Assembly: GCA_947462335.1 (NCBI GenBank)
Contig: OX381705.1
Span: 48,924,898-48,988,897 of the forward strand
Length of the DNA: 64,000 nt
From: Harmothoe impar
Taxonomy: Eukaryota; Annelida; Polychaeta; Phyllodocida; Polynoidae
Direction of reading: 5' to 3'
Positions within the stretch are counted from its first letter, which is position 1, and the number at the start of each line of letters is the position of its first letter. Of this stretch, positions 49,524-61,550 are shown piece by piece. The notes under the pieces were generated by a model. That model worked only from the letters and a program-made list of their open reading frames with translations, made no database searches and was not told the origin of the DNA. The translations under genes were made by a program, and so were the position numbers.

Positions 49524-50958
49524 ACTCAGTTTTTTTTCTCTGTGTGGTCCTAGTTGATCACATGACGTTGGTGGCTTCTGTAATTGCACCTGGTGGGTCA
49601 CATGACCAATCTACATAAGTATGCTCCCAACTAGGCATTACAATACGGATAGCCCTGGGCTCAGGTTTTTATGTGAGAGTGAATGGTGACCCTTTGGACC
49701 ACATGTATATGAACTTCATGTAAAGCATGCATAAATAGTTTACCATAGCAAGATCAAAAAAAGGTTGTCTATGATCAAACGTTGGTTGGTAAATAAAAAC
49801 CAAAGGTTGCCGATATGTTATAATGAATCCATCTGTATCCGTTAAGTCGATAGTCAATTTAGACCTATAACATGTATTTAATCAATTCACAGTCGGATGC
49901 CCCCCGCATGAAAAAAAGTATTTTGTCTCTAGATATTTTAAACTTCCATGATTTCCATGATTGCATGGCGTATCACGATACAGCGAATTGAGAAGAGCCC
50001 ATGTGGTTTCCTAATGAAAAGTTTTTCTGTAAACATGAGCGCATTTTATTAGTTGTTGATGGCCCCCGCGTAGTATCCAGTGTAAGCCCGGTACAGAAGC
50101 AAACTGATATAATCTGCTTAGATCAGGATAATATGAAGCAGGAATCCTGAGTCGACTCGGCATGATACTGAGTGGTGGGTTGTATCAGTTGGTGTAGGCG
50201 TTGGTTGAATGACCGGTGATGAAACTCAATGTCATATCTCGCAGCATGGGGGATTATGATCTGTCTGGCTCTGGCTTGACAACACTAAACATGAACTGCA
50301 GGAGAATATCCATGATGCATTTGTAGATGCATTGAAATTATGCCTTTTGTCGTAGGTTCGCTGCGCATATATTGTGGATTTATTCTACATGTATTTTTGG
50401 ATTAGATATTGCCAGTACACATTATTTGCTTAAAACCGCTAATGTTGCTGCCCTGACAGTAAGATTTGAAGTATTTTTATACCCACCTGTGGCTTCAATG
50501 TAAGCAGTTTTTGCCTCTGACAGAACAGGCTATTACAACAGCTACTGTGGTATTGTAAAGCGATGGTCTACAGTGGATGCTATAGACCTACTGCAGAAAG
50601 TATCCACAAATCCAGTCTGGAACATGATAAATGAATGCACAGGAGACACATTTTTAGGTGTTTTCCTCTCAGTGCATTCAGTATTGCTATTTGTCTCATA
50701 TACATAGAGAGACAGGGACAGACAGAAATAGTGACAGACAGACGTGCACAAAGACAGACAAGGGAAGAGAGAGACAGGGTGATAGTCCACCACAGACAGA
50801 TAAAGATAGGGTTAGTGTAAACGTCCATTCTCAATTAGTTCACTAAAGTTGACTTTCAACCCAGTATTACTGTTACTGTCCTCTTGCATGCATGCTGTAG
50901 ATAGAATCTCTAAGTTGACGATAATAATTATAAACCTTAATTAGAAGAGTTAGAGGCA
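49524..50958. other. Intronic sequence without recognised genes
   Basis: A GACAGA-rich, microsatellite-like tract lies at about 50700-50800. No exon recognised. Confidence 0.45.
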
Positions 50959-51262
50959 CTTTCGTTCCTAAATTGCCTCTGTACAGGAAGGGCCTGGTAA
51001 CAACCACTATCTTACATTAAACTTGAATTTTGCTGGGTTTGGGCAATCCCTACTGGGAGCTTGAAACCAGCGTACAGGAACCAGAATGCATGATGAAAGT
51101 TCTCCCATCATACTTTCTGGTTCCAGTTCTGGTTCCCGTTCGATGGTTTCAAGCTACCAGTAAGGACCCAGCAAATTCAACAAAACTCAAGTTCAGATTA
51201 AGTCATGGTGGTTGTTATCAGAGCCTAGCTTCCTGTATGGAAGGATCTGGGAACGAGAGTAA
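50959..51262. repeat. Large diverged foldback element (about 140-bp arms)
   Basis: Arms 50959-51095 and 51108-51262 are inverted copies of roughly 75-80% similarity; shared words include gtaacaaccac, aaacttgaattttgctggg, agcttgaaacca and ggaaccagaa. The loop is only about a dozen bases. Non-coding. Confidence 0.75.
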
Positions 51263-52074
51263 GTTAGAGGTTGTGCTACTTCTGTTGGCCTTTGACCGAG
51301 AACCTTGATCCCTCCCATGATAGTCACATGCAGTGGAGTGCAACCTGTCACTTCTATATATAAACAATGAATGTAATGTATAATGGTATATTATAAACAT
51401 GAAGTACATTCCTTTTTTTGTAGCTGTGTAAGCCTAAATTTATGTTGTTACATGATATCGTTTATAAATTGTGTATATACATTTAGATCGTCTCTTACGA
51501 TTCCCTGTGTATTTTTGTCTCAATGAAAGGGATTTTTAAAAGGTTTAAATACCAGAGCTACAGGAGAACGGAAGTGTGGCCATGGCCTCTCCCTCTATGT
51601 CACCTTATCTGTTGACACGTGTTCTTATAATATCAAAACCCAGTAGTCCCTACTTCCTTTCGACCTACATTCTTGAAAATGAAAACCCCTGTACTCTCAT
51701 ATACTCTGCGCTTGAACGTCACATTAGGAGACAGTTTGCCAAAGATACACACCAGAGATAGTCCATGCAGTGCTTTGGAGTTAAATATATACCCTTGCTT
51801 TGCCAATGTTATTGGACTAAATGTTTTTCCAAGGATATTAGTGGATCAACAAGGGAAAAGGGACCTCCATGCGGGATTTTTAGTACCAACTTTGGCCACC
51901 AGGGGGCTCCATATAGCCAAAAAGGACCAAAATATAGCAAAAACTTATATATACTACTTTTTCATGTAGAATAAGATAGGCCACATTAGAAGATACCCTC
52001 TTTGATGAAAACATTCCATATTTGGGAGGGAAAAGAACGTTTTTGGGCCTAAATTGGTGTTTTTGCACATGTTG
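51263..52074. other. Intronic sequence without recognised genes
   Basis: No exon or element recognised. Confidence 0.45.
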
Positions 52075-52088
52075 GTTGCCATGGAAAC
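52075..52088. promoter_or_regulatory. RFX X-box-like motif
   Basis: GTTGCCATGGAAAC fits the X-box consensus RYYNYYATRRNRAC at every position. A perfect 24-bp palindrome (52231-52254, taattagcataattatgcta plus atta) lies 140 bp on. Both may belong to an unrecognised repeat, so a regulatory role is a guess. Confidence 0.35.
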
Positions 52089-52254
52089 ATGATCTTCATT
52101 CTAATTAAATCATTTTTTCAAATTGATTGATAGAAGGCCCCACAACAATTTTTATGCTGAAAACAGCATGTAAATACCATTTTTAGATCAAATGTTGTGT
52201 CCAAATGTTTGAAAAAGTGTGAATATTTGGTAATTAGCATAATTATGCTAATTA

Positions 52255-55200
52255 GATAGTAATATCTCTAAAACAAAGTGAGATAGAGCTTATTGGTATT
52301 TACAATTGGACAGTGACCACACATATTCAGAGAGCCAGTACTCAAAAACTAGAGGTGGTACCTGCTAATAAAAGATATCACTGGAAAGCTGATGACATCA
52401 ATTTTATTATAGAGTTTTTACCTTGGAGGACCCTTTTCCCTCGACTGTTTATTTATTAAGGACACTTTACAATAAATCTCAAATACTGTGTAATGGCCAT
52501 ATTTAGGCATACATGGTTTACCTCTAAAGATATAGAATATATCAATTTTGTCAGGTTCTTATGCCTCTGTAATAATCAAGTCGTAACAAATGGTGTATTC
52601 ACTTTTTAAACTGAATAACCCAGTAACAATAATAGGAGGAATATCATAATGTGGAGTTATGCCCCACCAAACGCCCTGCCATAAGCAGGTAACAGAGCAC
52701 TGCAAATATGGGAGACAAGACTGGATACCTTTACCATGCCATACCTGTTGAGCATACAGTACATGTTGGTCCGTGGGGATGCATACATTATGAAGGACAA
52801 CGTTAAGGAGATACAGCTGTCCTTCTGACCTTGAATACATCAACCCCTCCCATCCTCCCCTCACCTGCCTACTCACAGCATGGGGTGTCAAATGTCTTTA
52901 ATTTGTTTTGGTCCTGCAAGGTTTCCAATAGGCTTCTTTGACATGAGACTCAATAAATAAAAATAGTACAGCAATGAGTTTCCCATAATAATGACAATGC
53001 CAACTGAGCACCTTATTGTTATTGGTTGTGTAATATCTCAATATGTCTCACAAACGATTGAATTTCATCCAATATGAAAACATCTGCTCTTGCATATATC
53101 ACGCCTACCACAAAAGGTGAGGTATCGAATATGGTCGATATATTAGCAAGAAATGAGGCTATTCCGTGTGCAACGTAATGATGCTATTGTTAGGCTCTTA
53201 CTGCCAATACTGGGAGATCTCACTAGGGGCATTACCTGAATGGTAAGGCTGTGGGTTACTGCCCAGCCCCTGGAGACAGGTGAGACTGCCGGGTGAGACT
53301 GGCAGGGACCCCTGACCATGCACCTGGATCCAACCTGCATTATGGATGAGAGTATAACGCAGCCTGGTGGCACCCAGGAGGAGGATAGGTGGGTACATGC
53401 TACACAGGGTAGCTCTCAGCATATTATGGACACACTGAGAGATGGAAGATTTGATATAACCCCTCTTATAAGTGATGGCAGTCCTCGCAACTCTTTGTAC
53501 CAGGCTCCCAGGGGCTTTCTCTGCTTCTTTCATTGGGAATTGTATTTCAATCTCAAATCCCTCTTTTTACAGATTTGAGAGAAAGTATTAATGGATGCAA
53601 ATGACTACCTCTCTTTTCTTTTAAATCTGTAAAATAGCTAAAAGGAAATTTTAAAATTGAAATAGAGAGAAATGGAGAGAAAAACGCTGGAAATCTCTCA
53701 CAATAAGATCCGGGGCAGGCAGACTTTGCTTGTGGAATGGTAACTTCTGGAGGGCATATACGTTTATATACATGTACAATACCCATTTTCAGGCAATGGA
53801 ACAGGAAGAGCACAGCAGACAGGCACTGAAAGAAAACCAGCGAATGAATATGGGGGGAGGGCATTATAAATGGATAATATGTATACTTTGTTAACATAGT
53901 AGTATTTAAGATATAACGACAAGGGTAATGGGTAAAATGCCTAGGGAAACATGGATGCGAAATTTTGGGCTGTTTAGGTTGATATAAGATAAAGATAGTG
54001 GAGGGACATGTAAAATTATCCAGACAGAAGGTAGAAATAATTTGGTATTAAGGTAAATGCACTCCTCGTCATGGGAGAGAAAGTGTAATTATATAAACTG
54101 AATGGGAAGTAGGGGAAGAATAACTGGGATCATATCATGCGGAGAATAGATCCCAAAAGAGGCATAAAGTCACATAAAGGGGGTCAGGTCATGACCTGGC
54201 CTTTATGTCAGCCACATCTGCCAGCTGTATTTATAAATAAGCTGTGTACACTGGGGTCTAAACCTCACCACCTTAGGTATAGCATCCACGTGGGTGTATT
54301 ACTTGTTAGACATTCCTCTCTGCCTCTCCAGGGCCTTGTCTTAAAGCTAGGGGTCTTTCATTGGAGTCGCTACTTGCATAGCAGATGGGGAGCTACAGGG
54401 GGTGGGTCTGTTGGAGGTGCTGCTTCTATACAGTATAACAACACCCTGGAGTGTGGAAGGGGTGGGTTTCAGTGAATTCCAGGGCAGCCAGACACACAAC
54501 ACCATTGTGTGGACTGTAGATCATGGGCAGAGTAGAGTAGAGTAGAGGTCACCTAAAAGGGGTGGATCACTGGTTCACATACACTTGGCATTTAGCAATA
54601 TGTCATGTACATATGTACCGTTGTAATGTAACCTATATCCTCAACGTCATGGCATGACTTGTATAATACTGACAGTGATGGGGCTCTATGCGAAATTCTG
54701 GGGGTTTCCTTAAAGGGATTGTTTTAATTCCCTTTTGATTAAAGGACCGCTAGTTCAGCTTAGGTCCATGAGTTTTGCCTGTGCCACATCTATAGTTAAA
54801 TACAGGAAAGTAAAGTAATTCAAAAGATTTCCATATCAGCTTTAAGTGTAAAAAACCCTAGGACTTGGCCCAAATAATGTCGTCATTCTATTAACAACCT
54901 GGCAAAGTTAATACTTAGCTCAGACCGATTTGGGCAACAAAGCAAGGCATTTGAATACATGTACTGGAATAAGCGGCTTACAATTCCTAGATCTATCCCC
55001 GCGATGAGATTGTGCTAGAATATATGAAAATACACTGAGCATGTTTTTATGATTTGAATATTTGAATTGGTTTAAGTTGTCTTGAGCGCTTAAGAACATG
55101 TTTAATCAGGCCATTGATGCCCTGTGGGACCTACTTTGGCACATCTATAGTATGTGTGAAGCATTCACATAACATAATGGGACGCCCCCTTACGTTAAGT

Positions 55201-56000
55201 AAACGTCCTCTTGTAGGTTAGAGACCTGCCCTGGCACACACGTGTTGCCTCTACCCTGGAGGTGTGACCATCCAAAAAGCGTAGAGCATCACGCACATGC
55301 TGGGATAAAAGCCCGGAGGCGAGTATAACATATGGGAGTTGACATTACTGCCAGTGCAAAGTTCACACACCCATGTCTGACGTTGTGTGTGCTAGATCTA
55401 GACATGCATATGTCTCAATCCTATGGTGCAATATCCAGGACACAGATATGTCAACGACCACTCCCCCCCATACCTCGACATACCTCTGCGGTCTAGCAGG
55501 TACAGACCTGAGAGTAACGTACTAAGCATGTCTAATTTTGTTGGATCGGCCTTTAGTAAAAGGTCAATCATGACACATTATTATTATATGGTTTGTCATT
55601 TTGCATGACGTTTGAGGTCATTATGGTCATAGAGGTGTCATAAATAAAGTCGTACTTATGTTTAGACTTATAAGAGTTACAAGGCTTACATGATTAAGTA
55701 GTCCCAACTATTACGTAACCATATAGGCTTTACCTGATGTACATGTATAAGTGATGCACATCAGTGGCCCTGAGTTAATGGATATGGAATAATGGAAGAT
55801 CGATCCCCCATAGCCCATTATCATCTGCCTACTGTACCCATGTGATGCGTGCCCTTGATAATGTTCTATTCAAGGCTCATGGATCCTTGTGTGCATCCAG
55901 GCATAACGTGTATACAAAAGCACACGCAAGAATCTACTACACAGCACCAGCTGGGTCATGGTAGAGCCGAAACCCTGCCAGGTCACTATTATACACACAC
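52255..56000. other. Intronic sequence without firm features
   Basis: An open frame at 53318-53578 reads protein-like in part (DESITQPGGTQEEDRW) but lacks a supported splice pair or motif. Nothing else recognised. Confidence 0.4.
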
Positions 56001-56100
56001 ATTAAAGGGGCCGTATCACCACTCACACTTAACCACATAGTAGACTAGAACTGTACTAGAACTGTGAGTGGCATACGCTCGGTGATAATGCCACTTTAAG
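56001..56100. mobile_element. Short TIR element (TTAAAGKGGC ends)
   Basis: Left cattaaaggggccgtatcac and right gtgataatgccactttaag are inverted with few mismatches, followed inward by actcacac / gtgagtg. It lies just inside the AP-1 mu first intron. Confidence 0.5.
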
Positions 56101-56211
56101 GTATACAATATAGGCCTTATCCATGCGTAGAGGTATATGATTATACAAAAAAAATGAGTACATTGAATGTGTCCCAATCTGCTTATAGATGTGATTCTAA
56201 ATGGCACTCAC

Positions 56212-56253
56212 CTTTCCCTTAGCGTCCAACAGGTAGACGGCAGAGGCAGCCAT
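56212..56253 (-). CDS. AP1M: AP-1 complex medium (mu) subunit, first coding exon
   Basis: The minus strand encodes MAASAVYLLDAKGK, closely matching the known start of AP-1 mu (M-x-A-S-A-x-Y-x-L-D-x-K-G-K). The ATG at 56253-56251 has A at -3 and G at +4. The exon ends exactly after the GGA AAG codons at a strong donor GTGAGT (56211-56206), phase 0, the same place where AP-1 mu genes of other animals are interrupted. The next AP-1 mu coding sequence in the window is the exon ending at 344. AP-2 mu starts differently (GGLFIYNHKGEVLISR-like), which argues against that paralogue. A small TIR element sits about 100 nt into the intron (56001-56100). Confidence 0.86.
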
Positions 56254-56649
56254 GGTGTTAAAGATCCAATTGAGGATGATCCAAAACTAAGAGTAATCGA
56301 TTATAAGCCGAGCCTTGAATATGAAGCCCACACAACCCCTACTCCCTGGAGTTATACATTAAGTGTAGGTGACTGACACGTAGGTAGTACTAGTATCTGC
56401 TATATTCCTCCTGGGCATAGATCCAATCCAGGGGGCGGTGATGTAGATAGGTGTGCACAGGTAAGTCACAACAACGCTAGTAGAGCCAAGATCCGCTGGT
56501 CAGAGAGTCCACGGTGATAGGGTGCAAGGTGCTGATAGTGGTGGGTGATAGTGATGATTACAGTGGTGCTTTAATAGGTACGCAGTAATGGGTGGAAATA
56601 ATTGAGACTCCCTTTTTCAGTGGGCGTCTCTATGTATAAACATGTCTCT

Positions 56650-57850
56650 GAACTAGAAATGGGACCCAGAACGTCAAGTATCGCTCGGATCCATGCGAGC
56701 TAGGCGCTGATTGGAGTGGTGGTGTGGTGTGGTGTGTAGTGATGTGGGAGGGCGGTATGGAGTGCAAAGTTCAGTCTGGAGCTCACGGGCCGCCTATGCC
56801 ACAGTGCCCTGGCCTGGAGGCCTAGGCGGCCGCCGCTGGGTCAGTCAGCTGGTGGGTCCCATGGCCTCTTAGATACACACAGTATATAATAGTAGTATAG
56901 TATATTGTAGCCTCAGGCCTGATCCAAATCTGGGATCCAAAGTCCTCCCTCTTCCCTGGTGTGTCCACTCGGTGGTGGCGGTGGATGTGATATGTGGACG
57001 GGCCTGGTGTAATGTTACTACAACCTGAGCGTTAATTCCTCCTGGGTGTAGTATGTCTGTGGTGTCTGGAGTCAGGTGTGGAGGTATGGGTGATGAGGCC
57101 TACTCCAGTCCCCAGTCTCCAGTGAGTGAGGAGTGGGAGGGGCGTCTGTGTGTAGTAGTAGTGCTAACAGCACAGGTAAGTGGTGGCTGGCAGCACCTGG
57201 ATGCAGCCCACACGGCTCCTCCTGTATCACACCTGGAGTAGGAAGCCGGCTGCTGTATTGGCAGCTCCTGATGGTGGTGGTCTCCGCCCCTCCCGGCCAA
57301 CTGATACCAACTGATGGGCTGGAGGGAGCCTGGAGCGGCCTGATCTCCTCCACGGCAGGCCGGGAAGGGTACCTCCCACTCCCCTTGTATTGCTCCAGTT
57401 GCTACACGCTGACGCCTATAACGCTGGAGGATCCGGAGAGCTGACTGAGTCACTATATGACCAATGTACTGCTATAAGCGCCAGTCTGGGGCGCCAGTGG
57501 GCTAGTTGGCGCTACCCATGCAGACTGCTGACGCCTAAGTTAATGCCCAACTGTATGCATAAGGGCAGGAGTGGGAGGAAGGCGGTGATACGATATAAGC
57601 GCCACCCTCTCCTCCAGGGCTTTATACATACACTGGAGCAGCCACACCACCTCCTCTCTCCCTCCACCTCCTCCCTACTGCCACGCTGCCCTCCGGGTGT
57701 GGTTGTGTATATTGGGGTCCTGTTATGAAGTGGGGACGTTATGCATAGGGCGTTGCACCTCCAGGGGTATCACAAGTCCCTATTAAGCCTCACCCACGCC
57801 CTGGAGGCGAGGGTTGAGACCCGGGGTCACTGGAGGAAGTAGCATGGCGT
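56650..57850. promoter_or_regulatory. GC-rich, CG-containing region upstream of AP-1 mu
   Basis: Compared with the rest of the window this stretch has visibly more G+C and CG dinucleotides (for example cctaggcggccgccgctggg). It lies directly upstream of the AP-1 mu start and includes a plausible plus-strand first exon, so it may be a shared, divergent promoter. Many mirrored open frames are due to composition. Base counts were not computed. Confidence 0.45.
57053..57175 (+). CDS. Candidate first exon of a divergent plus-strand gene
   Basis: ATG at 57053 (A at -3) opens a 41-codon frame, MSVVSGVRCGGMGDEAYSSP continuing to ...VVVLTAQ, ending in phase 0 exactly at a strong donor CACAG|GTAAGT (57175/57176). 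Phase 0 would join the exon at 62100. No domain recognised. In such GC-rich DNA open frames are common, so the donor is the main support. Confidence 0.3.
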
Positions 57851-58574
57851 TAAACCCCCATTGGCGGCTGATCTAAGGGATGTAGATCATTCGTGTACTG
57901 CATGTATTGTCTCAGAGAACGTGTGCTCTGAATGACATGGAATAATCGATGTATGCCCTATACATTGTATTGCTTTTAGATGCCGGCACTGCAGTGCGAA
58001 ATGCTTTTTATGTTTTACATATTAAAAGTGAACCTCTACTAATTTGATGTAAACAAGCGTAATCGTATTTTATCTTCATAATATGAATTGATGGATGTAT
58101 AAGCTTTAGATATGGGGTTTCATAATTGCATAATTTCATAGGTGTTTCTTTAATATGGGGTCTTGACAACGAGGGGCAAGATTGCCCTTTGACATTGAGT
58201 TTTCAAGAGTGTAATTATTTTCTCATCCAATGATGTTTAATACAGTCCTACTTACAACAGTCACATCAATCCATGCGGCTAGACATGTTCAAATCAACCA
58301 TGACCACTTCATCCTAAATGAATTGTAATTATCATTGACGTCAATACTGGAAGCTTCTAGGGCTTCTGGTGCTAATTTAGATTATTGCTGGCTGGCCCCG
58401 GTGGCTGGCATCTGTGTCCACGTTCCAGACACCTGATGCATGCATGTAATACAGTGGCATATTGTTATAGGAAGCACAGCCATGTTCATGGTTCCGATTT
58501 TCCGGTAAGACTTAATATACTATGGTCAAAGTTGATTTTCATTCCACACCAGTTTAGAGAGGTGCTAAAACAAG
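57851..58574. other. Intergenic or intronic sequence without recognised genes
   Basis: No motif, repeat or exon recognised. Confidence 0.45.
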
Positions 58575-58984
58575 TACCCCCTAGACATCTAACCCCCGGA
58601 CATCTACCCCCTGTCATTTACCCCTAGGACTTTTACCCCCTTAGGACTTTTACCCCATAGGATATCCACCCCTTGGACATCTACCCCCTTGGGCTTTTAC
58701 CCTCTAGGACTTCTACCCCTGGGGGCATCCACCCCCTCCAGATGCCCATAATTATGGTTGAGTCACATCATGTGGAGAGGGTAGATGTCCCCAGGGGTAG
58801 AATTCCTAGAGAGAAGAAGTCCAAGGGGCTAGATGTCAAAGGGGGTGCATGTCCTCGGGGGTAAAAGTCCTATTAAAGTGGGTAAAAGTCCAGGGGTAGA
58901 TGTCCTAGGGGTAGGCCTAGATATCCAGGGGGTAAATGGCAGGGGTAGATGTCGGGAGGTAGATGTCCGGGGGTTATTTGTCCT
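58575..58984. repeat. Bipolar minisatellite hairpin (GGACATCTACCCCC units)
   Basis: About ten variant units of the form GGAC-ATCTA/TTTTA-CCCCC fill 58575-58740, and about twelve reverse-complement units (GGGGGTAGATGTCC, GGGGTAAAAGTCC) fill 58778-58984, around a 37-bp unique spacer. The whole therefore folds into a long imperfect hairpin. Open frames on both strands are products of the repeat. Confidence 0.92.
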
Positions 58985-61196
58985 GAAACCGTTTAGAGAT
59001 ACCACTAAGTATGTCAAGACCTTCCGTTTAAGAACACCTGTGAAGCAGAGAACGTGTTCCAGCAGATTTGCTCCACCCAAGAGACGATATCAGAGGCTGC
59101 GAACTTAGACGCCCCCTGGGTTGATGTGGTGTAACTACATCGCCTGGAATATATTTGTGCCGCCTGACTGCCACCTACTGGGACATTTTGGAATAACTAT
59201 GGTCTAAACTCATGAACAACACTGTTAGGAGTCAAATAGTTCTCCAGTGGATATCACTGGAGTTGATGTTTTATAGCAATCCTAGCGCACTTCTGCTTGT
59301 AGATTATATTGGTAATGTGATATGAGACATTTATCTATAATTATGTCTCTTAGTGGTTAATTCATGATAATCATGAAATTTAGTCACCAATAGGTCTTTA
59401 TGAATTAGACATTCAACCAAATCAGACATGGGCAATAATTGTAGTGAATTGAGAATATAATTATGACTGCAGAATAATCTGTCTATGCGAATCAGCTATT
59501 ATAAAAGAAATAATTCTTAAAATGTTGAGCCACTGCAATAGCTAATTAAGCCTCCTTAGTCAATGTTTAAGAATAACGGTGAAAGCCTGTATATAATTAC
59601 GCTGACTTCCAAAAAACTGTGACCCTAAAATAAACTGAAAGCTTGGCACCCATCGTTGCCAGTGAATCACTGTTTTTTCTACAGTGTTTTACAAATAAGA
59701 GAGACCTTAAACATGATGTGTGCCTCACTGGGGGCAGTATGTATGGGGATGTATATTAGACATATGTATACATGACGTATTAAATAAAAGTGTAGTTACT
59801 CCCCAAAGTACCAAAGGAAAGATATTTCATGGAGGTGTACATCGTCTGAAAATTAGGATCGGGAGGTCGCATTTTGTTTATGTTTATTTGGTAGATTTCA
59901 AAGTTAATTAGCCAGTGACATTTTATTCAGATCTAGTCTTTAGTTAAGTATGACATTTTTACAATATTGCGAGAATATTATCTTGGGATAACAAACCATA
60001 CTACGCATTATATAATATTGCACAACGTCACTTCCCCATACATCATTATAACAGAAATATGCTTCTGTTCCATAGTTGAATATACCCTTGTATATCTCAT
60101 GTACCTCCTGAAGGTTTAGAGAATAAAACCATTGTCATTGGCATTTAGATGTCGGACTGCTTCACATGAAAGCTGTGAATCACTTTACGTAACCATTCAT
60201 GTGAAGCAAATCACGAAAAGTAGTAACCATCCATGCTACATAGAAGTAGGCAAATACTCATATATCTAAAAGAAATGTTTAAATACCAATTTTTACTATG
60301 CGTTGTATATATACATGCACTGTCATAATGCCCATGTCAAACTCAAACTGCAAAGCCTGAATCGTATTAATGATGCCCGCCACTCTGATAACAAGTGCCC
60401 CTATCAAAATAATCTTCCCTTAATATGGATAATGTAGACATATACTATATGTCCTCGCAGCGCTTATTTCAAGATTGTTTGTGGTTAATTGTACTGAGAT
60501 GTCCGTTTTTACTTATCAGTATTTGAAATAGGCCGAATCTATAAATCATTATTGGTCGTGTCATACCTAGATCTGGATATGGCTGGGGAGTAGGCTAGTC
60601 CTTATCATTTGCTCTTTGATAATATCACTGAAATACACCAAGATTGATACATGTATATTCCTATCCCTCTTTTGGGATGTGTGCCTCTATGATTAATATC
60701 TTTAGTGAAATCTTAGTTTTAGAGAAATTGAAATTTTTCTTCATCTCAGGGTATACATAGGCAAGGGGTGCTTCATGCCCACACAGGTATGGATATACCT
60801 CCTGTACCTGTATGCAATTCCTCAGTTCCTCTCTCCATTTTTGTCCCAACTAATTTCGAAGCTACCACCATCCTCTTTGTCTCCCTCCACGTTTTTTCCA
60901 CTCACCCCCTCCTTCCACATTAACATTTTTCTAGATGCTCACAGGGGAATTATTTTATTGATTTAGTTGCAAAATGTGGATTGTCAATTAACTGGGTCAT
61001 TTAAAGGGACTCCAGCCAATCCGCACCAAGCAAATGTGACCCAGTGGCCTGGTGACCCAAAACTGGGTCGCGACCTACAATGATTCATACACGTCGGCGC
61101 TCCAGCGTGTGTGAGGGGCGGAGAGGTGGCGAACAAAGGAGTGGGGACGGAGAGAGACGCAGGAGGCCGCACTTTCTCCACCGTCGGACGGGAATT
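58985..61196. other. Non-coding stretch with one small hairpin
   Basis: gcttcacatgaa (60159-60170) and ttcatgtgaagc (60196-60207) form a perfect 12-bp stem. Just before the 117-codon frame, copies of TGACCCA/TGGGTCA occur in both orientations (60991-61070). Otherwise nothing recognised. Confidence 0.5.
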
Positions 61197-61550
61197 ATGG
61201 CCAGCAACGAGGAGCAATCCTTGGTGGATCGCATCGGGGGGATAGATAGGAAATTCAGGAGGGCCTGTGCACAGATTGTCCTGCTGAATAATGAGATAGA
61301 GGCCCTACAGACACGCTACAACAGGGCCATGAAGACCAACCGGCGCTCATTTCGCTACAGCATCCGTCTCCGGCTTGCCACACTGGAGGGGATAAGGAAC
61401 ATGTTCTATGAGTATGCCAGTAGGATGGCAGATGAACTGGAGGAACTCCAGGAGAGGGTGGTGGAGGACCATGCAGTCTCACTGGAGAGGATAACAGGGG
61501 ATAGCAGTGATTTTGACGACCTAACACCTCCAGCGACGGAAGAAGCTTGA
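61197..61550 (+). CDS. Intronless small coiled-coil protein, function unknown
   Basis: The 117-residue frame starts at ATG 61197 (A at -3, G at +4): MASNEEQSLVDRIGGIDRKF. The frame is also open upstream to 61080, but that part is Arg-rich and low in complexity, so I prefer 61197. Residues 12-50 and 58-92 look like amphipathic helices with coiled-coil character (IVLLNNEIEALQTRY; RMADELEELQERVVE), joined by a basic, aromatic segment (RRSFRYSIRLRLATLEGIRN, then MFYEYA). The tail is acidic (DSSDFDDLTPPATEEA). Codon use is clearly coding-like and the frame has no intron. I have a faint memory of similar small proteins in other invertebrates, possibly mobile-element-linked; this is unverified. It lies about 0.55 kb upstream of the small exons at 62100. 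Confidence 0.68.
   Translation: MASNEEQSLVDRIGGIDRKFRRACAQIVLLNNEIEALQTRYNRAMKTNRRSFRYSIRLRLATLEGIRNMFYEYASRMADELEELQERVVEDHAVSLERITGDSSDFDDLTPPATEEA

Larger units (their letters stand above)
501..56211 (-). other. AP1M: Putative 55.7-kb first intron of AP-1 mu
   Basis: Inferred from exon 1 ending KGK|GTGAGT and exon 2 starting cag|VLICRN, same strand, both phase 0. It holds nearly all repeats of the window and possibly nested genes. It is inference because a second AP-1 mu copy, with one exon from each, would look the same; no other AP-1 mu exon was seen between them. Confidence 0.7.

Noticed and set aside
53318..53578. 86-codon plus-strand frame with a protein-like middle
   Set aside because: Not bounded by convincing splice sites and no family recognised; kept only as a remark.
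57072..57453. Minus-strand frames of 93 and 117 codons
   Set aside because: GC-rich composition keeps several frames open; no splice pair or motif, and they lie upstream of the AP-1 mu start.
58673..59108. Several frames of 60-90 codons on both strands
   Set aside because: Artefacts of the bipolar minisatellite.
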